Assembly (NCBI GenBank): GCA_024405455.1
Contig: JAKSOT010000006.1
Location: 1-46,799, forward strand
Length of the DNA stretch: 46,799 nt
From: Akkermansia sp.
GTDB taxonomy: Bacteria; Verrucomicrobiota; Verrucomicrobiia; Verrucomicrobiales; Akkermansiaceae
Direction: 5' to 3'
The notes under the pieces are model-generated. The model had not been told where the DNA came from and did not search any database. It saw only the letters and a list, made by a program, of their open reading frames with translations. Shown one piece after another: positions 22,838 through 29,756 of this stretch. A program made the translations under genes and the position numbers. The stretch's first letter is position 1; each line of letters opens with the position of its first letter.

Positions 22838-24010
22838 ATGGCTAAAAACACGAAACTATCCGAAGCCAAATCCAAGAAGAACGACGAGTTCTACACGCAG
22901 TACGCCGACATTGAAAAGGAGGTCAACGCCTATCTGGAGTATGACCCGGACACTTTTCGCGGCAAAACCGTTCTCTTGCCGTGCGACGACCCCGAGTGGA
23001 GCAACTTCACCATCTTCTTTGCCCAGAACTTCGCCCGCCTGGGCTTGAAAAAGCTCATCAGCACCAGCTACGCCCCTGCCAGCAAGAATTTCAACTGGCA
23101 CTCCGGGCCCACCGAATTTGAACAGGAAAGCCCGCTGTTCGACTGCGTGAAGTCCAAGGCATGCGGCAAGATTTTCGTGCTCGAAAAGGACATCACGGGG
23201 GACGGCATCATCAATCACGACGATTTAGAGTGGAACTATCTCGATGGCGACGGCGATTTCCGCTCCGAGGTGGTATGCAAGCTGCGGGACGAGTCCGACA
23301 TCATCGTTACAAACCCGCCTTTCTCCCTGTTTCGCGAGTTCCTGGCCTGGCTTGTTCAGGGCGGCAAGAAATTCCTCATGATTGGCAACATGAACGCCAT
23401 CACCTACAAGGAGGTGTTCCCGCTGTTAAAAGACAATCAAATGTGGCTTGGCAATGGCTTTGCGGGAGGCAATGCCTATTTCATGGTGCCGGAGGGCACA
23501 GCAAGGGAGTATGCCACTGGTGTATACGATGCGGAAAGGGGTATGGTACATTTTAGAAATTGCGCTTGGTTTACAAACATGGAGCACGGCAAGCGCCACC
23601 GCCCCTTGGAGTTGATGTCTTTGCAGGACAATCTCAAATTCTCCCGCCACAAGGACATCAAGGGCAGCACTGGCTACCGGAAGTATGACAACTACGATGC
23701 CATCGAGGTTCCGTACACTGACGCCATCCCCTCCGACTACCCGGGCGTGATGGGAGTTCCCATTTCCTTCCTCGATAAATACTGCCCGGAGCAGTTTGAA
23801 ATCATGGGGATGTGCGAGAATGAAGATTTATACGACCTGAAAACTAGGGTGTACACCAGACAGGAGTGCAAGGATGCCTATTTTGCAAAGTTTGGCAAAC
23901 AAGGTTCGTACGACTTGAACGCAAGTGGCGTCTTGACCATTGAAGGCAAGCAAGAAAAAGTCTATCAGCGTATCCTCATCCGCAAAATTCAACCCAAGAA
24001 CAAGAAATGA
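22838..24010 (+). CDS. EcoRI-family adenine-specific DNA methyltransferase
   Basis: The 390-residue protein matches the M.EcoRI-like family of N6-adenine methyltransferases. The catalytic motif is NPPF at residues 159-162 (DIIVTNPPFSLFREF). LLPCDDPEWSNFTIFF near residue 48 and KKFLMIGNMNAITYKEVF after the catalytic motif are typical of this family. ATG 22838 starts the recognisable MAKNTKLSEAKSKKNDEFYTQY sequence; a longer in-frame start has no support. Its TGA overlaps the ATG of the DUF262-HNH gene (ATGA), so the pair is translationally coupled, as in restriction-modification systems. GC is visibly lower than in the core genes. Confidence 0.93.
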   Translation: MAKNTKLSEAKSKKNDEFYTQYADIEKEVNAYLEYDPDTFRGKTVLLPCDDPEWSNFTIFFAQNFARLGLKKLISTSYAPASKNFNWHSGPTEFEQESPLFDCVKSKACGKIFVLEKDITGDGIINHDDLEWNYLDGDGDFRSEVVCKLRDESDIIVTNPPFSLFREFLAWLVQGGKKFLMIGNMNAITYKEVFPLLKDNQMWLGNGFAGGNAYFMVPEGTAREYATGVYDAERGMVHFRNCAWFTNMEHGKRHRPLELMSLQDNLKFSRHKDIKGSTGYRKYDNYDAIEVPYTDAIPSDYPGVMGVPISFLDKYCPEQFEIMGMCENEDLYDLKTRVYTRQECKDAYFAKFGKQGSYDLNASGVLTIEGKQEKVYQRILIRKIQPKNKK

Positions 24011-25170
24011 AAACAGAACTGCTCGCAGAGGTGACGATCAAGGAAATCTGCGCGGGTTTCCAATACTCGGAACTGGAAGCCAAGGGGCTGTTCGGGTGGG
24101 GCGGCAAACTCACCATCCAGCCAGAGTACCAGCGCAACTACATCTACGCAGAACAAAAGAAAGAGGCGGCGGTGATAGAATCCCTGCTCAAGGGCTATCC
24201 CATCGGCCTCATCTACTTCAACCAACCGGCGCCGGGCAAGTACGAGGTACTGGACGGCCAGCAGCGCATCACCTCTATCGGGCGATTTCTGACGCACAAG
24301 TTTGCGGTGATGGACACCAACGGCATGCCCCTGTACTACGATTCGCTGCCGACCGAGCAGCGGCAGAGGTTGGACGACACCAAACTGCTGATATACGTAT
24401 GCACCGGAGAGGAGAGGGAAATCAAGGACTGGTTCCGCACCATCAACATTGCCGGCATTCCCCTGAACGCACAGGAAACCTTGAACGCCATCTACTCCGG
24501 CCCCTTCGTCACGCAGGCAAAGGAGGTCTTTTCAAACAGCCGGAACCACAACATCCAAAAATGGCAGGCCTACATCAGGGGTGTTGCCTCCAGGCAGGAC
24601 TTCCTAGCCACCGCACTTGATTGGGTGAGCAAGGGCAATGCAGAGGACTACATGGCAGCCCACCGGCACGACAGCACCATTTCCGAACTCGTCGACTACT
24701 TCAACACGGTCATTGATTGGGCATCCACCACCTTCCTGGAAGTGGAGGGAGCCATGCAAGGCTTGAAATGGGGCTACCTGTACGAAACATACCATGCCAG
24801 GTCATACAATCCCGAAGAAATATGGGAAAGGGTGCAAACCCTCATGGAGGATGAACACGTGAAAGCAAAGGCGGGCATCTTTGAGTATATCCTCGGCGGC
24901 GAACAGGACACAAGGCTCCTCAATGTCCGTGTCTTCGACGATACCGTCAAAAAGCGCGTCTGGAAGAAGCAGACCATAGACGCCAAGGCAAAAGGCCATT
25001 CAAACTGCCCGCTCTGTACCGTAGGCAACACCTCCAACAAGTCCCGTATATGGGATTTGAGAGAAATGGAAGCTGACCACGTCCATGCCTGGAGCCATGG
25101 CGGCTCCACCGATGAATCCAACTGCCAGATGCTTTGCCTGACCCACAATCGCGTAAAGGGGAACAGATAA
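24007..25170 (+). CDS. DUF262-HNH protein, predicted restriction nuclease partner of the methylase
   Basis: The 387-residue protein has an N-terminal DUF262 domain, a ParB-like fold with the signature DGQQR at residues 83-87 (LDGQQRITS), implicated in nucleotide hydrolysis in GmrSD-type enzymes. The C-terminus (about 334-387) is an HNH nuclease: zinc-binding CPLC (334-337), EADHVHAWSHGG with Asp357-His358, Asn372, and CLTH (377-380). DUF262-nuclease fusions usually act as modification-dependent restriction enzymes, yet here the gene is coupled by a 4-bp overlap to an EcoRI-type methylase, suggesting that methylation protects host DNA from it. That functional pairing is inference. Confidence 0.88.
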   Translation: MKTELLAEVTIKEICAGFQYSELEAKGLFGWGGKLTIQPEYQRNYIYAEQKKEAAVIESLLKGYPIGLIYFNQPAPGKYEVLDGQQRITSIGRFLTHKFAVMDTNGMPLYYDSLPTEQRQRLDDTKLLIYVCTGEEREIKDWFRTINIAGIPLNAQETLNAIYSGPFVTQAKEVFSNSRNHNIQKWQAYIRGVASRQDFLATALDWVSKGNAEDYMAAHRHDSTISELVDYFNTVIDWASTTFLEVEGAMQGLKWGYLYETYHARSYNPEEIWERVQTLMEDEHVKAKAGIFEYILGGEQDTRLLNVRVFDDTVKKRVWKKQTIDAKAKGHSNCPLCTVGNTSNKSRIWDLREMEADHVHAWSHGGSTDESNCQMLCLTHNRVKGNR

Positions 25171-25235
25171 GTCAGCTCATCAAAACAACTCACTTGCCCG
25201 CCAAGCGGGGCGCATTCTATTCCCAGCGCCCATCC

Positions 25236-25290
25236 CCCGCACACCACGCGTGCACACAAACAAATTCCTAATCCTAATCCTAATCCTAAT
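25236..25290. repeat. Composite intergenic repeat, type C hexamer tract plus conserved segment, copy 2
   Basis: Four CCTAAT hexamers at 25267-25290 adjoin a linker and CCCGCACACCACGC at 25236-25249, the exact complement of the 14-mer in copy 1 (7851-7864). A hairpin-like GCCCGCCAAGCGGGGC lies just left, near 25196-25211. From the end of the DUF262-HNH gene to the promoter at 25343 I see no gene. Confidence 0.75.
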
Positions 25291-25342
25291 TCTCAATTTT
25301 CCCACCACGCCCAACTATTAGAAACCACGCCTGATAAAACAC

Positions 25343-25371
25343 TTGCCCCCTGCCCTGCCGTGTGGTATAAG
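25343..25371 (+). promoter_or_regulatory. Promoter of the candidate structured RNA
   Basis: TTGCCC and TATAAG have a 17-bp spacer. Transcription should start near 25378. Confidence 0.6.
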
Positions 25372-25567
25372 CAAAGCGGCTGCCGTGCACGTGACGCGTG
25401 GTCATCAAGCCCGGACTGTTATCATTAGTTAAGGGGCCAACGGTACGGGGGGATATGTTCCGTCCGTGAGACGGACTCAACCGAGAATCCCCGTCCTCGC
25501 ACCCACCTGTCATTCAGGGAACGCGGCTCTCATACCACTGACGGCACCGGCGGCCAACCCCTTCCGT

Positions 25568-25607
25568 CCCCGAATGTTCCACGTGGAACATTCGGGGGCT
25601 TGGTTTA
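25568..25607 (+). terminator. 30-bp perfect palindrome with downstream T-rich end; contains parS
   Basis: CCCCGAATGTTCC and its complement form a perfect 30-bp palindrome at 25568-25597, followed by GGCTTGGTTT. It could terminate the upstream RNA. Its core is the first parS site. Confidence 0.55.
25575..25590. other. parS: parS site 1 (ParB-binding centromere site)
   Basis: TGTTCCACGTGGAACA is a perfect 16-bp palindrome and a close match to the well-known bacterial parS consensus TGTTTCACGTGAAACA, differing by a symmetric T-to-C and A-to-G change. Identical copies occur at 27433 and 28736. Confidence 0.88.
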
Positions 25608-25615
25608 GATAGGAC

Positions 25616-25644
25616 TTGAAAAAACGCGCGCGTGCGTGTATAAC
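25616..25644 (+). promoter_or_regulatory. Promoter of argS, leaderless
   Basis: TTGAAA and TATAAC have a 17-bp spacer. The ATG at 25654 is 9 nt after the -10 box. Confidence 0.7.
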
Positions 25645-25653
25645 GTCGGCGAC

Positions 25654-27408
25654 ATGACGATACCGAACGAACTGACGGAACAGCTGGGCACGGCCTTGAA
25701 GGCGGTGCTGGGCGATGCCCTGCCCTCTGAATTCACCGTACCTGCGGTGAGTGTGGCGCAGGATGCGCGCTACGGCGACTACCAGAGCAACGCGGCCATG
25801 ATGCTGGCGAAGCGCGTGGGGATGAACCCGCGCGAGCTTGCCGGCAAAGTGATGGAGGCCATGGACAGCTCGCTGGCATCCACGGAGATAGCCGGCCCCG
25901 GGTTCATCAACTTCCGCATCCACCCGGAATGCCTGGCCGCCCGTGCCGGACAGATGCTGCACGACGAGCGCCTGGGCGTGGCCAAAGCGGCGCAGCCCAA
26001 GACCATCGTCATCGACTTCTCGGCCCCGAACGTGGCCAAGCCCATGCACGTGGGCCACATCCGCTCCACCATCATCGGCGACACCCTGGCGCGCCTCGCC
26101 CGCTTCCTCGGGCACACCGTGATATCCGACAACCACATCGGCGACTGGGGCACGCAGTTCGGCATGATCCTGTGGGGCTGGAAGAACATCCTGGACCAGG
26201 CGGAGCTGGAAAAGAACCCCATCGACGCCCTGCTCAACGTCTACAAGCAGGTGAACCTGAAATGCAAGGAGGACGAAACCCTCCTGCCCCTCTGCAAGGC
26301 CGAGCTGGTGAAACTCCAGGGCGGCGACGAGGAAAATCTTTCTATATGGAACAAGTGCATCGCCGTCACCAAGACCGGACTGCAGAAAATCTACGACCAA
26401 TTGGACATCCACTTCGACTACTGGCTGGGCGAGAGCGCATACAACGACGCCCTGGGCCCGCTGGTGGACAAGCTGCTGGCGGACGGCATAGCCCGCGAGA
26501 GCGACGGCGCGGTCTGCGTGTTCTCCGACGGCTACCACAAGCCGCAGGAAGACCCCTTCCTGGTGCAGAAGGACGGCGAGTGGGTGCCCGTGCCCGCCAT
26601 CATCCGCAAAGCGGACGGCGGCTTCCTATACGCCACCACGGACCTGGCCACGCTGGACTACCGCACGGAAAACTTCAAGGCGGACGCCATCTGGTACGTC
26701 GTGGGCGCGCCTCAGGAAAAGCACTTCAAGCAAATCTTCGACATTGAGCGCATGCGCGGCATCAGCGGTGATTTCCGCCACGTAGCCTTCGGCTCCATCC
26801 TCGGCAAGGACCGCAGGCCATTCAAGACCCGCAGCGGCGACACTGTGAGCCTGCAAGACGTCATCGACGAAGCCATCGAGCGCGCCACCAAGGTGGTGGA
26901 GGAAAAGAGCCCGGACATGCCGGCGGACGAGAAAGCCGCCGTGGCCCAAGCCGTGGGCGTGGGCGCCATCAAATTCGCCGAGCTCTCCCAAAACCGCCTG
27001 AGCGACTACATCTTCGACTGGGACAAGATGCTCGCCCTCACCGGCGACACCGCGCCCTACCTCCAGAACTCCTACGTGCGCGTGCGCTCCATCTTCCGCA
27101 AGATCGACGGAGAATTCACCGCACCGGAAACGCTGACGCTGAGCGAGCCCGCCGAGCTGACGCTGGCGCGCCTGCTGGTACGCTACGCGGAAGTGGTTCC
27201 CGCCACGCTTGACGACTGCAAGCCCAACCTGCTGGCCGCCTACCTGTACGAGCTTGCCAAGGCATTCCACAGCTTCTACGAGGCATGCCCCGTGCTGCGC
27301 AGCCAAGGTGAAACACGCGCCACGCGACTCGCCCTCTGCGAGCTCACCTCCCGCGTGCTCAAACAAGGCATGGGCCTCTTCGGCATCACCATGCCGGACC
27401 GCATGTAA
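25654..27408 (+). CDS. argS: Arginyl-tRNA synthetase
   Basis: The enzyme charges tRNA-Arg in the cytoplasm. The 584-residue class I synthetase has the N-terminal Add-1 domain with GDYQSNAAM, the HIGH box as HVGH at residues 132-135 in PMHVGHIRSTIIGD, and SDNHIGDWGTQFG. The KMSKS region is the degenerate GKDRRPFKTRSGD normal for ArgRS. The C-terminal DALR anticodon-binding domain ends at GLFGITMPDRM, again typical. The start at 25654 gives the usual length and follows its promoter by 9 nt. A parS palindrome lies 64 bp upstream of the start, and another begins 25 bp after the stop. Confidence 0.97.
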   Translation: MTIPNELTEQLGTALKAVLGDALPSEFTVPAVSVAQDARYGDYQSNAAMMLAKRVGMNPRELAGKVMEAMDSSLASTEIAGPGFINFRIHPECLAARAGQMLHDERLGVAKAAQPKTIVIDFSAPNVAKPMHVGHIRSTIIGDTLARLARFLGHTVISDNHIGDWGTQFGMILWGWKNILDQAELEKNPIDALLNVYKQVNLKCKEDETLLPLCKAELVKLQGGDEENLSIWNKCIAVTKTGLQKIYDQLDIHFDYWLGESAYNDALGPLVDKLLADGIARESDGAVCVFSDGYHKPQEDPFLVQKDGEWVPVPAIIRKADGGFLYATTDLATLDYRTENFKADAIWYVVGAPQEKHFKQIFDIERMRGISGDFRHVAFGSILGKDRRPFKTRSGDTVSLQDVIDEAIERATKVVEEKSPDMPADEKAAVAQAVGVGAIKFAELSQNRLSDYIFDWDKMLALTGDTAPYLQNSYVRVRSIFRKIDGEFTAPETLTLSEPAELTLARLLVRYAEVVPATLDDCKPNLLAAYLYELAKAFHSFYEACPVLRSQGETRATRLALCELTSRVLKQGMGLFGITMPDRM

Positions 27409-27431
27409 CCCCCTGCCCCTTGCCAGGCAAA

Positions 27432-28757
27432 ATGTTCCACGTGGAACAATCGCTGGTCGCCGCCACCTGTCTCGTATGGGTGGCAGCCGCCACAGAACCA
27501 TGCAACCCCATCGTCCTGTCCACCGAGAACGAAACGGCCGCGCTGGAATGCAACCTGGGGCTGCAGGACACGCTGCTGGGCGAGCGTGAATGCGCGGTGT
27601 ACCATTACCAAAAGGCATTGACAGCCGACGACACGTGCGCACTGGCAAGATGCGGGCTTATCCTGCTGGAACATCATACGCCCGACCACACGCAACGCCT
27701 GGACGAGCTGCAACAGCTCATCAGCACCTACACACCCACACCGGCGGAAGCCCTGTTCATCAACAGCCTGCTCAAGCTGGCATGCAACGAAGTGAACGGA
27801 GCCGCCGCGGACTTCCGTCAGCAGGCGGAACAGCACCGCAACGACGTAGCGGCGGCATGCTGGGCCGTATCCCTGCTGCAAATCGGTGGCAAAACCGACG
27901 AGGCGCGTGCACTGGCGGATGCTTTCCTGCAACTGCATCCGAGCGAGCCCATGCTGCTGTACCTGCGGGGAGCCGTGGAGGAAACCTCAGACGAGGTGTC
28001 GGACACCGCCTTGCATTGCGCGCAAGCCGCCGCCATCCTGATGCGCGACTGCGCCACGGCGGAGCTGCTGTACGCCAAGCTGCTCTATAAGCGCGGACTG
28101 CTCACGCAAGGCTGCATCCATTTCCACATGGCACGCAAGCTCGCCCAAAAGGAAATGCAAGCCATCGGCGGGACGGCCACCTACACCTACCTGAACACGG
28201 GATTGGGAGAGGCCAGCGTACTCCTGACCGCTGGACGCACCACTGAGGCACGACAACTGCGCCGCGCCATGAACGCGGAAAAGTTTCCGGCGTACTCGGA
28301 GGACGCCGCCATCCTGCGTCAATGGGAAACCGCCACCTTACCGCTGCGGTCGCTCGTCTTTGAACCGAAAGTCACCCGCGCCACCATCCAGTCGGCGGTT
28401 GCAGCTGCCGGAGACGGGAATGGGGACCAGGTTTTCCAGGAATACGCGCAATGTCTCACCGAGGCGCTATATGCCCGCTGCGCTTCCAACAAGTTTGAGG
28501 CGGAATCCAACATTGCCAACGCCAAGCTCTGCCTCAAGCACCTGGAAGACGCACCGCACCGCACCGACCTGAACGCCGTGGTGCTGCAACGCGCCAAGCA
28601 CGCCTGCCGCATCGCCATTGCCACCGCGCAGACGCAGCTGTACGGCGATACCCACGGCACCTGGTACGGCGGGATAGACAAAGAACCAGATGCCATCGGG
28701 AGACTGCTTCCGCCCATTGTGCCGGATCGTGCAATTGTTCCACGTGGAACAAAATGA
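27432..28757 (+). CDS. TPR-like repeat protein with parS sites at both ends of its reading frame
   Basis: This 441-residue ORF is Ala- and Leu-rich with helical repeat segments such as LGERECAVYHYQKALTADD and ALADAFLQLHPSEPMLLYLRGAVEE, consistent with degenerate TPRs; I recognise no specific family. The first codons (MFHVEQ) are the translation of parS site 2, and the last ones (VPRGTK) lie within parS site 3. There is no Shine-Dalgarno sequence and no better start downstream. The frame is open for 1.3 kb with codon use like its neighbours, so I think it is a real gene, though its true start is uncertain. Function unknown. Confidence 0.68.
   Translation: MFHVEQSLVAATCLVWVAAATEPCNPIVLSTENETAALECNLGLQDTLLGERECAVYHYQKALTADDTCALARCGLILLEHHTPDHTQRLDELQQLISTYTPTPAEALFINSLLKLACNEVNGAAADFRQQAEQHRNDVAAACWAVSLLQIGGKTDEARALADAFLQLHPSEPMLLYLRGAVEETSDEVSDTALHCAQAAAILMRDCATAELLYAKLLYKRGLLTQGCIHFHMARKLAQKEMQAIGGTATYTYLNTGLGEASVLLTAGRTTEARQLRRAMNAEKFPAYSEDAAILRQWETATLPLRSLVFEPKVTRATIQSAVAAAGDGNGDQVFQEYAQCLTEALYARCASNKFEAESNIANAKLCLKHLEDAPHRTDLNAVVLQRAKHACRIAIATAQTQLYGDTHGTWYGGIDKEPDAIGRLLPPIVPDRAIVPRGTK
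27433..27448. other. parS: parS site 2
   Basis: TGTTCCACGTGGAACA, identical to sites 1 and 3, lies at the proposed start codon of the TPR-like ORF. Confidence 0.88.
28736..28751. other. parS: parS site 3
   Basis: TGTTCCACGTGGAACA lies within the last codons of the TPR-like ORF. The three sites span about 3.2 kb. Confidence 0.88.
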
Positions 28758-28781
28758 GAATGCGCTGAACGCATCGCGACC

Positions 28782-28811
28782 TTGACGGCAGGGCAGGGGG
28801 GCTGGTAGAAT
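28782..28811 (+). promoter_or_regulatory. Promoter of the lipoprotein gene at 28819, leaderless
   Basis: TTGACG and TAGAAT have an 18-bp spacer. The GTG start is 7 nt after the -10 box. Confidence 0.7.
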
Positions 28812-28818
28812 ATCAGGC

Positions 28819-29463
28819 GTGAAACATTTTCCGCTAATCCTGCTGGCCATCAGTCTGTGCCTGAGTTCCTGCGCGTACCTGCAAACGCACAAGAACGTAC
28901 GGGAGGCATTCCATGAATACGAGGGCTACCGTCTGGTGGAACCGCTGAAGCTTTATTCCGCGGGCGGAGCTTGGTATCTGGCCGTACAGCGGGAAACAAT
29001 GGACTTGCACTATCCCGTGCTGCACGACTCTATCTTCCTGGAAAACGACTACGAGCCGCACTACCGCACCACCAAGGTGCATGAGGGCGTGCAGTACCAC
29101 CGCATCTCCGGCGGCACGGCGCAAGTGCTCATGCGCAACGACGGCTACTACACTCTGCCATCCCTCTTCGAGGAGATGAATTCCATGAACACAGAACCCG
29201 TGTCCTCGCTTCCTGCGGGGGCGCAGCAGCACACCATCCTGGCCAGGGTTGACGCCCACACCAGTCACAGTGTCGCAAAGGCCAGCAAGCGCATACCCGA
29301 AAGCACGCCCATATTGGCCAACGCGCTTGCCGGACTGGATTTCGTCTGCGTGGACTTTCCGTGCTCGGTGGCGTACAACGTGGCCATCCCGGTGATGGCA
29401 CCCTTTGTCTTCTTCCACAACTTCATCGCTGGAGACGAAGATAACGACAGCAATTCCAATTAG
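28819..29463 (+). CDS. Predicted lipoprotein of unknown function
   Basis: The 214-residue product begins with a lipoprotein signal ending in the lipobox LSSC (Cys at about residue 18), so the mature protein is probably anchored in a membrane. The rest has no family that I recognise; it is rich in Tyr, His and Glu, with a late hydrophobic segment (VCVDFPCSVAYNVAIPVMAPFVFF) of the kind seen in YceK-like small lipoproteins, and an acidic DEDNDSNSN tail. The GTG start at 28819 is fixed by the signal sequence and by the promoter 7 nt upstream. It is followed by a 293-bp AT-rich gap. Confidence 0.78.
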   Translation: MKHFPLILLAISLCLSSCAYLQTHKNVREAFHEYEGYRLVEPLKLYSAGGAWYLAVQRETMDLHYPVLHDSIFLENDYEPHYRTTKVHEGVQYHRISGGTAQVLMRNDGYYTLPSLFEEMNSMNTEPVSSLPAGAQQHTILARVDAHTSHSVAKASKRIPESTPILANALAGLDFVCVDFPCSVAYNVAIPVMAPFVFFHNFIAGDEDNDSNSN

Positions 29464-29487
29464 TTGTATAACTTATATACAGGAGAT

Positions 29488-29638
29488 TGTCAGCAACCTG
29501 TCAGTTAGTGGTCGATAACCCTGTCAGCAACTCCAACTGACTTTTCAAGGTGGGTTGCGCACAAGGTTCCTGACAGGAAGACAGCATTTCAAAACGCTGA
29601 ATTTTAGGCATCAGCAAGACTTGCTGACAAAACTGACA
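29488..29638. repeat. Iteron-like cluster of TGTCAGCAA/CTGTCAG motifs
   Basis: TGTCAGCAAC occurs at 29488 and, preceded by C, at 29521; CTGTCAG also at 29498 and CTGACAG at 29570; the inverted TTGCTGACA at 29621; CTGAC(A) at 29537 and 29633. TCAGCAAG-A-CTTGCTGA (29611-29627) is a perfect inverted repeat. An AT-rich segment with GATGAAATTT and AAATTCATC arms follows at about 29650-29690. It fills the gap between the lipoprotein gene and ribD. Confidence 0.65.
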
Positions 29639-29721
29639 ATCCTGATGATGATGAAATTTAAATTTATAAATTCATCCTCTTCATCATTCCAAGCATGACA
29701 GTGGGATGACAAGGGGGTGTC

Positions 29722-29749
29722 TTTACACAGGGCAGGGGGCTGGTAGAAT
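29722..29749 (+). promoter_or_regulatory. Promoter of ribD, leaderless
   Basis: TTTACA and TAGAAT have a 16-bp spacer. The ATG at 29757 is 7 nt after the -10 box. Confidence 0.65.
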
Positions 29750-29756
29750 GAAAGCC

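Larger units (their letters stand above)
25378..25607 (+). ncRNA. Candidate structured non-coding RNA, possibly 6S-like
   Basis: No reading frame is convincing here, but the segment has its own promoter, nested complementary segments and a terminator. TGCCGT (25381) pairs with ACGGCA (25541), GTGGT (25398) with ACCAC (25534), and AGCC (25408) with GGCT (25525). Inside, ACGGGG..AT pairs with ATCCCCGT and encloses the perfect hairpin GTCCGT-GAG-ACGGAC (25462-25476). A small hairpin CCTG-TCATT-CAGG lies at 25506-25518. One long rod with an internal open region and a side hairpin is the 6S RNA shape, but I recognise no diagnostic sequence. It is not tmRNA, RNase P or SRP RNA by motif. Confidence 0.45.

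Noticed and set aside
20269..25170. Complete prophage
   Set aside because: A recombinase and a KilA-N protein are present, but no capsid, terminase, portal or tail genes; an accessory island is the better description.
25378..25607. tmRNA, RNase P RNA or SRP RNA as identity of the candidate RNA
   Set aside because: None of the hallmark sequences (tRNA-like ends with a tag frame, the conserved P4 region, or the GGAAG tetraloop context) is visible.
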